Assembly: GCA_947174885.1 (NCBI GenBank)
Contig: CAMWKO010000003.1
Coordinates: 60,659-124,658, forward strand
Direction of reading: 5' to 3'
DNA: 64,000 nt
DNA from: an uncultured Clostridia bacterium
GTDB taxonomy: Bacteria > Bacillota > Clostridia > Lachnospirales > Lachnospiraceae
Part shown: positions 1 to 9,487 of the stretch, piece by piece
Position numbering within the stretch: the stretch's first letter is position 1
How the letters are laid out: every line of letters starts with the position of its first letter
The notes under the pieces: generated by a model
Database searches by the model: none
The model's input: only the letters and a program-made list of their open reading frames with translations
Told to the model about the DNA's origin: nothing
Made by a program: the position numbers and the translations under genes

Positions 1-2
1 AG

Positions 3-146
3 AAAAATGAGTTTGATTATTCATTTTGCGATAAATTTTATGGAATATGCTGGGAGGGTGGAATTAAGCTGGATAAAGAGATACAGAGTAAAATGTATAA
101 TGAAAACTTTTTCCAAAGCAGTGAGGAATTTCTGATAATGGAATAA
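3..146 (+). CDS. C-terminal fragment of unknown protein, cut by window start
   Basis: An open frame runs from the window edge to a TAA at 144-146 and gives 47 residues ending in EEFLIME. It is rich in aromatic and acidic residues. No family is recognisable from so short a tail. The frame is plausible because it ends just before the hairpin that separates it from the convergent glycosyltransferase gene. Confidence 0.4.
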   Translation, partial: KNEFDYSFCDKFYGICWEGGIKLDKEIQSKMYNENFFQSSEEFLIME

Positions 147-199
147 TTATAAAGATTATCTAATCTACGTTAATTTGTATCCTTTCAGACTAATTTATG

Positions 200-239
200 A
201 ACTAAATATTACTTATTCTAACATAAGTAATATTTAGTT
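200..239. terminator. Perfect inverted repeat between convergent genes
   Basis: Arms of 16 bp at 200-215 and 224-239 are perfect complements around an 8-nt loop. The hairpin touches the stop codon of the minus-strand glycosyltransferase gene. No long T-run follows, so a bidirectional terminator is likely but not certain. Confidence 0.6.
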
Positions 240-1288
240 TATATATTTAGTCTTTTAATTCCTTCAATAGCCTTTCCATAATTGCCACATTCAAGGTAGA
301 GTGTTTTGGCATCCTCCGGATATCCCAGACATTCATAAATAACGCCGGCATTGTAAAGTGCCAGATATGAATTTGTACCTGCGACATTACAATCAGTAAG
401 AGAAGTAGCTGAAAGGAAATGGTCAACTGCTTCGGCAAATAATTCATTTTGCATATAGACAAGACCTAACATAAATATAAAGTCAGCATTATCCTTATAA
501 AAAGATTTGCAGTCAATCAGAGAAAGTGCTTTTTTTGCCTGATTGGAGTTTATAAGTGAATATCCATAAGTAATAATCATATCCCTTATATATTCTGACT
601 TGTAATCAAAGGGCAGAGGCAGTATTTTTTCAAAGGATTTAGTAGCATTTTCATAATCCTCTTTATAATAAAAGGATTTACCAAGCTGATATAAAAGATA
701 TGTATCAGAAGGTGAATCCTTAAGCATATCCTTAAGAATTGAAATATTTCTATCAGCTTTTTTCTCTCTGGCAGTTAAATCGCCGACATATCCTGTATGA
801 TTAATATGTAGCGGTGCTTCAAAAAATACAGGATTGGAGTTATCAAAGGCTACCAGCTGTTCATGTATTTTACCGTTATATTCATAGTATTTTCGATTGA
901 AAAGACGACCTATAAGTTCATCAAAAATCATTTCATTTCCCATTGAGGTATAGTAATTGCGTCTATGAATACGTCCGATACTGCGGGGATTATTAATGAT
1001 TGATTGCTCCAGTCGTGAATAATCTAATTCAGTAATAAATTCATCAGTATCCAAAACCAGAATATTATCATTGGTAGCCTTGGATATAGAAAAATTTCTG
1101 GCTTGGGCAAAGTCATTACACCATGGAAAGTCATATACATTTTTTGTGTAGGAGCTTGCAACAGCTTTACTGTTGTCATCAGAGCCGGTGTCAACGACTA
1201 CAATTTCAAAATTGTATGAAGAAAGCAATGATAGACATTTTTTAAGATTTTCACTTTCATTTTTAGTAATAATACATACTGAAATCAT
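239..1288 (-). CDS. Glycosyltransferase family 2 with C-terminal TPR repeats
   Basis: The 349-residue protein should transfer a sugar from a nucleotide sugar in the cytoplasm; the acceptor cannot be read from sequence. The N-terminal GT-A fold shows the VVDTGSDDNS motif at residues 31-40 and the metal-binding DTD at 80-82. Residues from about 190 on are helical repeats of TPR type (for example YLLYQLGKSFYYKEDYENA). This layout matches SunS-like and other GT2-TPR proteins of Firmicutes, which modify peptides, proteins or cell-wall polymers. It stands alone with a hairpin just after its stop. The start at 1288 is the first ATG before the conserved ISVCIITKNE strand. Confidence 0.85.
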   Translation of the reverse strand: MISVCIITKNESENLKKCLSLLSSYNFEIVVVDTGSDDNSKAVASSYTKNVYDFPWCNDFAQARNFSISKATNDNILVLDTDEFITELDYSRLEQSIINNPRSIGRIHRRNYYTSMGNEMIFDELIGRLFNRKYYEYNGKIHEQLVAFDNSNPVFFEAPLHINHTGYVGDLTAREKKADRNISILKDMLKDSPSDTYLLYQLGKSFYYKEDYENATKSFEKILPLPFDYKSEYIRDMIITYGYSLINSNQAKKALSLIDCKSFYKDNADFIFMLGLVYMQNELFAEAVDHFLSATSLTDCNVAGTNSYLALYNAGVIYECLGYPEDAKTLYLECGNYGKAIEGIKRLNI

Positions 1289-1397
1289 CTTATACCTCTA
1301 TATGGTTTAATATTTACTTAATACAGCTTTTGTAACATAGAATAACTAAAATTATTATACATTGTAATAAAGAGTTTGAAAAGCAAATATTATTTTA

Positions 1398-1575
1398 GAG
1401 TTTTCGTATTTTTTATTTTATCTTCAAAAAGCTTACATCATCATAATGATGTAAGCATCTTGAACAAAAAGTTTCAGATGAAAGTTCACTTTCATCTGAA
1501 ATTTTTTGTTCAAGGTGTCTATGTTGCCTTTGGCAACAAGACTTTTTGAAACTAAAATAAAAAATACAAAAGCTC
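1398..1575. repeat. Palindromic repeat element, copy 1 (full length)
   Basis: A 178-bp element with complementary ends, gagttttcgtatttt at the left and aaaatacaaaagctc at the right. Inside the outer stem lie three hairpins in order: cttacatcat/atgatgtaag, a long arm around cagatgaaagttc, and gttgcc-ttt-ggcaac. The same layout recurs at 15,101 (inverted) and 40,175. It fills most of the gap between the GT gene and the HD-GYP gene. It resembles a MITE or a structured intergenic element; no coding frame is present. Confidence 0.85.
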
Positions 1576-1671
1576 TATTTGGCAATGGATTGACTAAAGA
1601 TGAGATAAATTATATAATATAATCAAAATTATTAATATTATCAATATTAGAGCGTGAAATTAGGTGATAAT

Positions 1672-2787
1672 ATGAAAAGAGTACTGACTATAAAAGCAAA
1701 AGCAGGTCAGGTAACAGCTAAGGATGTCTATACTGATAATGGACAACTGGTCATAAAGCAAGGTACAGTACTGGATAAGGAAATTATAGATAGATTAAAA
1801 TATTATGCGATTTTCGACTTTTTTATCAAGGATGAGGATTTGGTTTCTTATGAGCAGGATGATTTAGAGAGAATGATTTTTGCCGAGCAGAGAGAAGAGA
1901 ATCCGGAAGAAGATGATGCATATTACAATCGGCTTCATCAGACCAAGAGGTTTAAAGAGTTTGAAAATATGTTTCATGAGTCTGTACAAAAGGTACAGGC
2001 TTATATCAATGATATAGTGTTGAAAAATTGTCCCATAAATGTGGACGAAATGTTAAATGATGTGAGAAAAATTACTAGCGAATTCCAACCAAATGTAAGT
2101 GTATTTGATATGATACATTGCATAGAAGGATATGACGATATGACATATGTTCATTCCGTAAATGTGGCACTTATCTCAAGAATTATTGCAATGTGGATGA
2201 ATCTTAGTAAAGAAGATGTAGATGCAATTACACTGGGAGGTCTGCTACACGATATTGGAAAGGTAATGATTCCAAATGAGATTATTACAAAGCCTGCCAG
2301 GCTTACTGTTACAGAGTATGCTATAGTGCAGACACATCCTATACATGGATTTAATATTTTACGGAATCAAAGAATTGATGAAAGAGTAAAGCAATGTGCA
2401 TTACAGCATCATGAAAGGTGTGATGGAAAGGGGTATCCATATAATAAGACATATAAGGAAATTGAGCCTTTAGCAAGGATTGTGTCTATTGCAGATGTAT
2501 ATGATGCCATGACGTCAAATCGTGTATACAGGGCTGGTATGTGCCCGTTTGATGTTATAGAATTGTTTGAGGGCAATATAGATGCTTATGACCCTGAGGT
2601 TTTATTAACAGTACTTGAAAAGATTGCAAACTCATACATAAATAATAAAGTAGTGTTAAGTGATGATACAGAGGGGAAAATCATAATGATAAATAAAAAT
2701 AAGCTTAGCAGACCGGTAGTCCGTGTGGGTTTGGATTATATTGACTTATCAAAGCTAAAGGATATAAAAATAGTTTCGTTAAAGTAG
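1672..2787 (+). CDS. HD-GYP domain protein, probable cyclic-di-GMP phosphodiesterase
   Basis: An HD-GYP phosphodiesterase hydrolyses cyclic di-GMP in the cytoplasm. The HD motif HDIGK lies near residues 193-197, followed by HHERCDGKGYP near 246-257, which holds the second histidine pair and a GYP signature. The N-terminal 100 residues resemble the DUF3391-like region often found in front of this domain. No receiver or membrane segment is seen. ATG 1672 is preferred over GTG 1654 because AGGTGAT lies 5-7 nt before it. The gene stands alone and is followed by a strong hairpin at 2817. Family assignment is firm; the actual nucleotide substrate is inferred. Confidence 0.88.
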   Translation: MKRVLTIKAKAGQVTAKDVYTDNGQLVIKQGTVLDKEIIDRLKYYAIFDFFIKDEDLVSYEQDDLERMIFAEQREENPEEDDAYYNRLHQTKRFKEFENMFHESVQKVQAYINDIVLKNCPINVDEMLNDVRKITSEFQPNVSVFDMIHCIEGYDDMTYVHSVNVALISRIIAMWMNLSKEDVDAITLGGLLHDIGKVMIPNEIITKPARLTVTEYAIVQTHPIHGFNILRNQRIDERVKQCALQHHERCDGKGYPYNKTYKEIEPLARIVSIADVYDAMTSNRVYRAGMCPFDVIELFEGNIDAYDPEVLLTVLEKIANSYINNKVVLSDDTEGKIIMINKNKLSRPVVRVGLDYIDLSKLKDIKIVSLK

Positions 2788-2816
2788 TAGGTTTCAAATT
2801 ACTCATATATTCCTAT

Positions 2817-2854
2817 ACAGCCTATATTTGGATTTTAACTCCAATATAGGCTGT
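2817..2854. terminator. Bidirectional hairpin terminator
   Basis: The arms acagcctatatttgg and ccaatataggctgt pair around a short loop between two convergent genes, the HD-GYP gene and the CYTH gene. Flanking T/A-rich DNA lets it act on both strands. Confidence 0.75.
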
Positions 2855-2864
2855 TGTTTATACA

Positions 2865-3320
2865 TTATCTTAACGCCATATTGCTGTTGTGATATTTTTT
2901 GTCCATTGTAACATCTTCCATGAGCCATGACGGTGGCATAAAGCCGGAGGCATCCTCTTCATTTTCAAATTCTACTTCAGCCAGATATAATCCCTCGTAA
3001 TCACCAAAGAATACATCCAGTTCAATTGTGTAGCTGTTGTAGCTTATAAGGTATCTTTTTTTGCTTATAATTCTGCCGTCTGTTTTTGGAAGAAGGTGGT
3101 CGTAGCTTTCTTTGTTTAGGGGAAGATTATATTCTGTTCTTTTCATCATACCGGAGCCTTTGTAGGTCAGATAATAGTCGTCATTGGAACGTCTTATACG
3201 CACCACGGGATTAGTATTCAAATATGCCTGTTCAATAATTTGAAACGGATAGTCGTCAAGTTTAAATGGCAGGTTTTCCATATCTACAAGAAATTTTCTT
3301 TCAATTTCAACATTTTCCAT
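2865..3320 (-). CDS. CYTH domain protein, triphosphate tunnel metalloenzyme family
   Basis: The 151-residue protein opens with the EIERKFLV signature (residues 5-12) of the CYTH/TTM superfamily, whose members hydrolyse triphosphates (inorganic or nucleoside) with a divalent metal inside a beta tunnel. Further tunnel strands with charged residues follow: VRIRR, YYLTYKG, KKRYLI, ELDVFFGDYEGLYLAEVEFE. Length fits the short single-domain bacterial branch. It is transcribed alone; GGAGC lies just before the ATG. The substrate cannot be predicted, although small CYTH proteins are often tripolyphosphatases. Confidence 0.85.
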   Translation of the reverse strand: MENVEIERKFLVDMENLPFKLDDYPFQIIEQAYLNTNPVVRIRRSNDDYYLTYKGSGMMKRTEYNLPLNKESYDHLLPKTDGRIISKKRYLISYNSYTIELDVFFGDYEGLYLAEVEFENEEDASGFMPPSWLMEDVTMDKKYHNSNMALR

Positions 3321-3532
3321 AATTTAGCTCCTTCAATCTTTTAATATCTTTGTTCTATAATACCCTTCCATAGCGGTTATAGTCATTAAAAATAGAAAAT
3401 TATTTTTCGTATATTGTAACATAGATTTTCAGAAAATAATACAGATGAAAGTTTCTTAGGCTTTAATTCTCTGATTTGAGGCTATAAATAAAAGTGTTGC
3501 TAAATTTTTATTTACATATTAGAATAAGGGAA

Positions 3533-3627
3533 AATAAATTAATAAGAAAACAGGTATGAGGAATGATATATTGAAAATAAATTGATAAGAGATAAGAAAA
3601 TAAGTATAAGGAATGACATACTTAAAA
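3533..3627. repeat. Imperfect direct duplication in the 333-bp gap before the papain-like gene
   Basis: Two AT-rich units (about 3533-3574 and 3575-3627) share aataaatt-ataag, ggtat/agtat and gaggaatga/aaggaatga. The rest of the gap from 3321 is AT-rich with no gene seen. Confidence 0.4.
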
Positions 3628-3694
3628 TCTATTAATAATAAAAGCAATATGTATGGAGAATATTATATTAAAATGTATCAAAGAGAAAAAGAAT

Positions 3695-4390
3695 ATGAAA
3701 GATAATAAATTAAATAAGAAATCCACAAATAATATAAGGGAAAATAAAAAAAACAGTAACAAAACTATCAATCCTAAAGCTGATACAGGCTTCGTTAAAA
3801 CGTCCCCGGAGGAAGTTTCAGGGAAGGAAGAAATGACAGAAAAGCTTTATTTGGTACTTATTGGAACACCAGGCATTTTTGCTACAATTATCAGATGGGT
3901 CACCAGAATTAAATATATTCATGTTGTTCTGGGTATGGATATAGACTTAAATGAGTGCTTCAGTTTTGGACGCAGAAATCCTAAAATTCCTATTTTATCA
4001 GGATTCGAGCAGGAAAGAATGGACAAGGTCATAGAGAAATTTCCAAAGGCTCTTTGTATGGTTACTGAAATTGAATGTACACCAAAACAAAAGGAGCAGA
4101 TTTGGGGCAGAATAAATTATTACAAGGAAAATGCAAAGAGATATCATTATACAATATTAGGTCTGCCTTTTATGCTTATAAACAGACCTTTTCACCAAAA
4201 GAGAAGATATGCATGCTCGCAGTTTGTAGCCAGAACCTTACAGGACTATGGTGTACGTAAGTTTGACAAACATTACTCGCTTATGACACCTAGGGATTTC
4301 TACGAAATGCCTGATAAAAAAATATTGTATGTTGGTACTGTAGAAGGATATTTGGACCAGAGAAACGGTTTTAAGAAATATATACAATAA
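3695..4390 (+). CDS. Papain-like (permuted NlpC/P60, YiiX-like) hydrolase
   Basis: A cysteine-hydrolase-fold protein. The conserved order is histidine first (YIHVVLGMD) and cysteine later (YACSQFVARTLQDYG), which marks the permuted NlpC/P60 or LRAT-like branch. Such proteins act on amide or ester bonds of peptidoglycan or lipid. The N-terminal 45 residues are Asn/Lys-rich and low in complexity. Three starts are possible: 3653, 3695, and ATG 3833, the last preceded by GGAAGGAAG and leaving a compact 186-residue domain. The true start may therefore be 3833. No signal peptide is visible. It lies 67 bp before a CapA-like lipoprotein gene and may share its transcript. Confidence 0.65.
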   Translation: MKDNKLNKKSTNNIRENKKNSNKTINPKADTGFVKTSPEEVSGKEEMTEKLYLVLIGTPGIFATIIRWVTRIKYIHVVLGMDIDLNECFSFGRRNPKIPILSGFEQERMDKVIEKFPKALCMVTEIECTPKQKEQIWGRINYYKENAKRYHYTILGLPFMLINRPFHQKRRYACSQFVARTLQDYGVRKFDKHYSLMTPRDFYEMPDKKILYVGTVEGYLDQRNGFKKYIQ

Positions 4391-4457
4391 TATTGTCGAA
4401 TAAATAAAAAATAGCTGCAAAGAACGACAAAGGACAAGTGAAAGGAATGTTATATAA

Positions 4458-5678
4458 ATGAAAAAGCAGAGATTATTATCAATTATACTTAGCTTTATAG
4501 TCACGGCCAGTATGTTATGGGGCTGTGGAATGGTGGATGATGATGATAAGGGTGCTGTCAAAAACACCACTACAGCAGAAGCTACCACAGAGGAGCCGAC
4601 TACTACAGAGCCTCCTTTTGAACCGGTTGAAATAGATGTAATGATGGTTGGTGATATACTTACTCATATGGGTGTTCAGGATAGTGGAAGACTTGCAGAC
4701 GGTTCACTAAATTATGACCATTTATTTGCAAACATAAAAGAGGATGTACAAGATGCAGATATAGCAATTGTCAATCAGGAGGTTATTATAGGAGGAGAGG
4801 AGCTTGGTCTTTCAGGATATCCTACCTTTAACTGTGCTTACGAAATAGGAGATGCACTTGTAAATGCCGGTTTTAATGTCATTTTACATGCAACTAATCA
4901 TACCTTGGATAAAGGCTCTGTCGGAGTAGATAATTGTATTAATTTCTGGAAAAGCAAATATCCTGATATTACATATTTAGGAATCAATCAGGTTGCAGAA
5001 GACAGGGATAATATATATGTATATGAGCAGGAGGGTATAAGAATTGCTATACTTAATTATACATATGGTACAAATGGAATACCTCTTCCGGAGGACAGAC
5101 CATATATTGTAAATTTATTAGAGGAAGATGCAGTCGTTGCCGACCTTGAAAAGGCAAAAGCAATGTCTGATTTTATAATTGTCTGCCCACATTGGGGAAC
5201 AGAATACACATTAGTAGAAACAGAAGAACAGCATTACTGGGCAAAGCTTTTTGCAGATAACGGAGCAGACCTTATAATAGGTGCCCATCCTCATGTTATT
5301 GAGCCTGTCGCATGGATTGAGGCAGAGGATAACAGCCGGACACTTTGTTACTATTCATTAGGTAATTTTATTTCCACACAGAACGATGCATCAAATATGC
5401 TCGGAGCTATGGCAAAGGTTACAATTACCAATGATGAAGAGGGCAATGTGTTTATTAAGGAATATTCTGTAGAACCGTTGGTTACACAGAAGCTTTGGGG
5501 AACTCAGGAAATAACCACCTACAAGTTATCTGATTATACTGCTGATTTAGCTAGCAAAAATCGTATTATTGATAAGGATAGCAGTTTTTCAATGAGTTAT
5601 TTGGTTAATACATGTATGCAGGTATTTGGTGATTTATATATACCAAAAGGAGAAGCGATAAATTATATTACTGAATAG
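4458..5678 (+). CDS. CapA/PgsA-family metallophosphatase-fold lipoprotein
   Basis: The 406-residue protein belongs to the CapA family, named for poly-gamma-glutamate capsule synthesis. The N-terminus is a lipoprotein signal with a lipobox at LWGC (cysteine near residue 23), followed by a Thr/Glu-rich linker, so it should be tethered outside the membrane. Metal-site motifs are visible in order: MMVGDILTHMG, NQEVIIGG, HATNHTLDKG, CPHWGTEY, GAHPHVIEP and YYSLGNFIS. No pgsB or pgsC gene is nearby, so a role in polyglutamate synthesis is not supported; a wall-polymer hydrolase or phosphatase is equally possible. Confidence 0.85.
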   Translation: MKKQRLLSIILSFIVTASMLWGCGMVDDDDKGAVKNTTTAEATTEEPTTTEPPFEPVEIDVMMVGDILTHMGVQDSGRLADGSLNYDHLFANIKEDVQDADIAIVNQEVIIGGEELGLSGYPTFNCAYEIGDALVNAGFNVILHATNHTLDKGSVGVDNCINFWKSKYPDITYLGINQVAEDRDNIYVYEQEGIRIAILNYTYGTNGIPLPEDRPYIVNLLEEDAVVADLEKAKAMSDFIIVCPHWGTEYTLVETEEQHYWAKLFADNGADLIIGAHPHVIEPVAWIEAEDNSRTLCYYSLGNFISTQNDASNMLGAMAKVTITNDEEGNVFIKEYSVEPLVTQKLWGTQEITTYKLSDYTADLASKNRIIDKDSSFSMSYLVNTCMQVFGDLYIPKGEAINYITE

Positions 5679-5854
5679 AAAGGCTCTAAATATATATTAT
5701 ATATTTATAAAGCATAAAATTGATTAGGGTTTTAAAGATTATTCTAATCAATGATGTAATAAAAATGTATGAATATTTCAATATTTAGAAGCGGCAGATT
5801 TTTTATAAACATCTTCAAAATTTAATAAAATTCTTTTAGACAAGGAGAAACATT

Positions 5855-7366
5855 ATGAAAAAGAAACTTTTTAATGTGGTACTTGCAGGTTTGCTTTGCG
5901 CTATACTCGGCGGATGTGGAGATGGCAGCAATAACACAAATGAGTCTGAAGGAAAAAAAGAAATTGTTGTAGGAATACAACAGGATCTTGATAGTCTTGA
6001 CCCACACTTAGCCACAGCGGCAGGAACTAAAGAGGTATTATTTAATATTTTTGAAGGCCTTGTAAAGGTTAATGAAAATGGAGAATTAGTCGAAGCTGTA
6101 GCAAGTGATTACAAGATTTCTGAAGACGGAAGCAAATATACATTTACAATAAGAGACAATGTGAAGTTCCACAATGGAGAAACTGTTACAGCAGAGGACG
6201 TAAAATATAGCATCGAAAAAAATGCAGGTCTGTTAGAGGGCAGCGAGCTTTTGGTATCTGCATTCAGCATTATCGATAGCGTAAATATATTGGACTCATC
6301 TACTGTTGAGGTTGTTTTAAGTGAACCTGATACAGAGCTTATCAGTTATATGACTGTAGCTATTGTACCTAAGGATTACACAGAGCAGAATACTTCACCT
6401 GTTGGAACGGGTCCTTTTAAATTTGCATCTTATACACCTGCAGAGAGCTTTGTAATGGAAAAGAACACGGATTATTGGGGAACTGCACCATACTTAAGTA
6501 AGGTTACATTTAAAATTGTAACTAATGCAGCTTCTGCTGTTGTAGAGCTTCAGGCGGGAAGTATTGATATTTATCCATATCTTACAATGGATCAGGCGGA
6601 CCAGTTAGGTAATGATTTTGATATTTTATATGGAAATACAAATCTTGTTCAGGGTCTATACCTCAACAATGAATTTGAGCCGTTTGATAATGTAAAGGTG
6701 CGTCAGGCACTTTATTATGCTGTAGACAGACAGGAGATTCTTGACATAGTAGCAGGTGGTCATGGAACTATAGTCGGCAGCTTTATGTATCCGGGATATG
6801 GAAGATACTATAATGATTTAAGTGACAAATATTCAAAAAATATTGAAAAGGCAAAAGCGTTACTTGATGAAGCAGGATATGAAAATGGCTTTGAATTTAC
6901 AGTAAAGGTACCGGCAAATTATCAGGTGCATATGGATACAGCCCTTGTAATAAAAGACCAGCTTAAGGAAATCGGCGTAACCATGAATATAGATGGCATT
7001 GAGTGGACAAGCTGGCTTACGGATGTATACAATAACAGAGAGTTCGAGGCTACAATAATTGGCTTCGATTCAAATCTTGCACCAAAGGATATTATGAGAA
7101 GATATGTATCTGATAACTCAAGGAATATGTGCAATTTCAATAATGCCGAATATGATGAGTTATATGAAAGTGCAATAGCGACTACAGATGATGCAGTAAA
7201 AATCAAAGAATACCAGAGAATGCAGGAAATACTGGCAGATGAGGCAGCAAGCATATTTATTGCAGATCCGGCAACATTAGTTGCAGTATCAAAGAAGCTT
7301 ACAGGCTATACCTTCTATCCTATCTATGTACAGGATATGAGCAAGGTAAAATTTGTATCCGAATAA
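5855..7366 (+). CDS. Peptide/nickel ABC transporter substrate-binding lipoprotein
   Basis: A 503-residue solute-binding protein of family 5 (DppA/OppA type). The signal peptide ends in a lipobox, LGGC, with the lipidated cysteine near residue 22. The SBP_bac_5 fold is recognisable from GIQQDLDSLDPH, VKFHNGETVTAEDVKYS and VRQALYYAVDRQEI. It captures oligopeptides or a similar ligand outside the cell and hands it to the permeases that follow at 7487 and 8445. GACAAGGAGAAAC upstream gives a good ribosome site. This is the first gene of a transporter operon reaching to 11,668. Confidence 0.92.
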   Translation: MKKKLFNVVLAGLLCAILGGCGDGSNNTNESEGKKEIVVGIQQDLDSLDPHLATAAGTKEVLFNIFEGLVKVNENGELVEAVASDYKISEDGSKYTFTIRDNVKFHNGETVTAEDVKYSIEKNAGLLEGSELLVSAFSIIDSVNILDSSTVEVVLSEPDTELISYMTVAIVPKDYTEQNTSPVGTGPFKFASYTPAESFVMEKNTDYWGTAPYLSKVTFKIVTNAASAVVELQAGSIDIYPYLTMDQADQLGNDFDILYGNTNLVQGLYLNNEFEPFDNVKVRQALYYAVDRQEILDIVAGGHGTIVGSFMYPGYGRYYNDLSDKYSKNIEKAKALLDEAGYENGFEFTVKVPANYQVHMDTALVIKDQLKEIGVTMNIDGIEWTSWLTDVYNNREFEATIIGFDSNLAPKDIMRRYVSDNSRNMCNFNNAEYDELYESAIATTDDAVKIKEYQRMQEILADEAASIFIADPATLVAVSKKLTGYTFYPIYVQDMSKVKFVSE

Positions 7367-7486
7367 TAGCTTGGAAATGATTAATTTATGTTATTGGATT
7401 CCCGAAGTTAATGAGCAGGATGTATTTAATTGTATTTGCATCTCACTCGTGACATGAGGTATTGATTGAATTAAAAAGGTAAAACC

Positions 7487-8452
7487 ATGAAATATGTGCT
7501 TAAAAGAATAGGAATGGCAGCAGCAACTCTCCTTTTAGTATCAATAATTGTATTTATAATGTTTCAGATAGTACCGGGTGATGTAGTTACAGCAAAGCTT
7601 GGAACTGATATTACACAGGAGAGGGCAGAAGCGCTTAGAAATGAATATGGATTAAATGATCCGTTGTTAGTGCAATACTTTAATTGGATTAGAGGAATCT
7701 GTACAGGTAATCTTGGTATTTCATATAGTAAGGATATACCTGTAGGTGATTTGCTTTTGAACAATTTGGTGGTTACTGTTTCATTAGCATTTATGAGCTT
7801 AATTTTAATTATTGTATTTGCAGTACCTGTTGGCTTCTGGTCAGGATATGTTTCCGGTAAAAATACAAAAAGGGCAAAGCTGTTTGATAGTATTTTTGAC
7901 GGAGTTAATCAAACCTTTATGGCGGTGCCTTCATTTTTTATAGGTATACTTATAAGTGTGGTTTTTGGTATTGTACTTAAATGGTTTGCTCCCGGAAAAT
8001 ATGTAAGCTATAGTGAGAATATAATGGATTTTATACTATATCTTATACCGGCTGCTATATCTGTAGCTGTTCCAAAGATTGCAATGCTTGTAAGGTTTGT
8101 TAAAGCTTCTGTAGTGGGAGAGATGAACAAGGACTATGTACGAACTGCAAAATCAAAGGGAATGAGTGATATTGCTATACTTATACATCATGTATTTAAA
8201 AATTCAATTATAACCTCGGTTACTGCATTATCAGTTATTATGGCTGAAATATTTGCAGGAAGTGTAGTGGTAGAGCAGGTATTTAATCTTCCGGGACTTG
8301 GAAGATTACTTATCAGCTCTATTGGTACAAGGGATTATCCTGTGGTAATGGATATTGTTATGTATATTGCGATAATGATTATTACAGTGAATTTAATAGT
8401 AGATATTATTTACAGACTGACTGACCCCAGAATAGGAGCATCATATGAATAA
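7487..8452 (+). CDS. Peptide ABC transporter permease, DppB type
   Basis: A 321-residue inner-membrane permease with an N-terminal membrane anchor, VLKRIGMAAATLLLVS, followed by the DppB-type segment FQIVPGDVV, then further membrane helices. The coupling EAA-like loop appears as DYVRTAKSKGMSDIAILIHHVFKNS, which docks the ATPase. The end overlaps the next permease gene by 8 bp, so the two are translationally coupled. Length and motifs match the family. Confidence 0.92.
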   Translation: MKYVLKRIGMAAATLLLVSIIVFIMFQIVPGDVVTAKLGTDITQERAEALRNEYGLNDPLLVQYFNWIRGICTGNLGISYSKDIPVGDLLLNNLVVTVSLAFMSLILIIVFAVPVGFWSGYVSGKNTKRAKLFDSIFDGVNQTFMAVPSFFIGILISVVFGIVLKWFAPGKYVSYSENIMDFILYLIPAAISVAVPKIAMLVRFVKASVVGEMNKDYVRTAKSKGMSDIAILIHHVFKNSIITSVTALSVIMAEIFAGSVVVEQVFNLPGLGRLLISSIGTRDYPVVMDIVMYIAIMIITVNLIVDIIYRLTDPRIGASYE

Positions 8453-9236
8453 GAAAAATGCAAGATTTATAATAGGTGCTTCTATTACAGCCATTCTTAT
8501 TGCAATGGCAATAGTAAGTATATTTTATACACCATATGACCCGGAGACAATTAATATAAAAGAAAAGTTCTTATCGCCATGTATGGCTCATATTATGGGG
8601 ACGGATAATTTCGGACGTGATATATTTTCAAGGGTAATGGTTGGATTAAAGGATACGATTATTATATCAGGACTAACCATAGCCATAGGCTTTGCAACAG
8701 GACTGATAGCAGGATGCTTTACAGGATATTTTGGCGGTGCAGTTGATGAAATTCTTATGAGAATAAATGATGCACTTTCCTCAATACCAAGTGTTCTTCT
8801 TGCTATTGTAATGATAGGAACCTTTGGCAGTGGAACGACTACGCTTATAATATCACTGGGAATAGTATTTATCCCAAGCTTTGCGAGAATGATTAGAAGT
8901 GATTTTATTAAAGAGAAAAACAGGGAATATGTAATGTGTGCAAAGCTGTCGGGAGCAGGTGCTATGAGAATAATTTTTGTGCATATATTACCAAACTGTA
9001 AAAATACTATAATATCATCGCTCATAGTAGGTTTTAATAATGCAATTCTTGCAGAAGCGAGTCTTAGCTTTTTGGGGATTGGTGTAGCACCTCCAAAAGC
9101 AAGCCTTGGGGCTATGCTAAAGGAGTCACAGATGTACCTGTCAGGTGCACCATGGTACAGTATATTTCCGGGTATTACCATAGTACTTTTAATAATAGGT
9201 CTTGTACTCTTAGGAGAAGGACTAAAGAAAAAGTAA
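8445..9236 (+). CDS. Peptide ABC transporter permease, DppC type
   Basis: A 263-residue partner permease. It has an N-terminal helix, the DppC-type DNFGRDIFSRVMVG motif and an EAA loop (REYVMCAKLSGAGAMRIIFVHILPN). The ASLSFLGIGVAPP motif near the C-terminus is typical. It forms a heterodimer with the product of 7487. The start overlaps that gene by 8 bp. It ends in KKK with no attached ATPase; the ATPase is encoded at 10,232 beyond an inserted AIM24 gene. Confidence 0.92.
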   Translation: MNKKNARFIIGASITAILIAMAIVSIFYTPYDPETINIKEKFLSPCMAHIMGTDNFGRDIFSRVMVGLKDTIIISGLTIAIGFATGLIAGCFTGYFGGAVDEILMRINDALSSIPSVLLAIVMIGTFGSGTTTLIISLGIVFIPSFARMIRSDFIKEKNREYVMCAKLSGAGAMRIIFVHILPNCKNTIISSLIVGFNNAILAEASLSFLGIGVAPPKASLGAMLKESQMYLSGAPWYSIFPGITIVLLIIGLVLLGEGLKKK

Positions 9237-9383
9237 TATTGTAATAATGTGTCATAAATGATATATTATAAAAAGTAGCAATAGTTGAATTTATGTATTT
9301 ATATTATGAGATTAATAAAGTTTACATAATTGAAACGATGTAAGTGTATTGCATAAACTGTATCGGAAAATGAACATTTCGAT

Positions 9384-9439
9384 ATGAGTTTGTGTAATAA
9401 AGAATTGTTGCGTAGGCAGAAATTCTTTATTAAACTCAT
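9384..9439. promoter_or_regulatory. Long stem-loop between the permease and AIM24 genes
   Basis: The arm starting atgagttt and ending aataaagaatt pairs with aattctttattaaactcat around a 14-nt loop. It sits 50 bp before the AIM24 gene within a 251-bp gap. It has no T-run, so it may be an mRNA-processing or partial-termination structure that sets unequal expression within the operon. Confidence 0.45.
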
Positions 9440-9487
9440 AATGAAACAGACAGCAATTCTAGTATTTATTGTAATTGGAGGTATACT

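Noticed and set aside
1576..1671. Cyclic-di-GMP riboswitch before the HD-GYP gene
   Set aside because: No GEMM-type tetraloop/receptor sequence; the gap is occupied by the repeat element and AT-rich DNA.
8588..9181. Long minus-strand open frame opposite the DppC gene
   Set aside because: It is antisense to a clear permease gene, lacks a ribosome site and has no family features.
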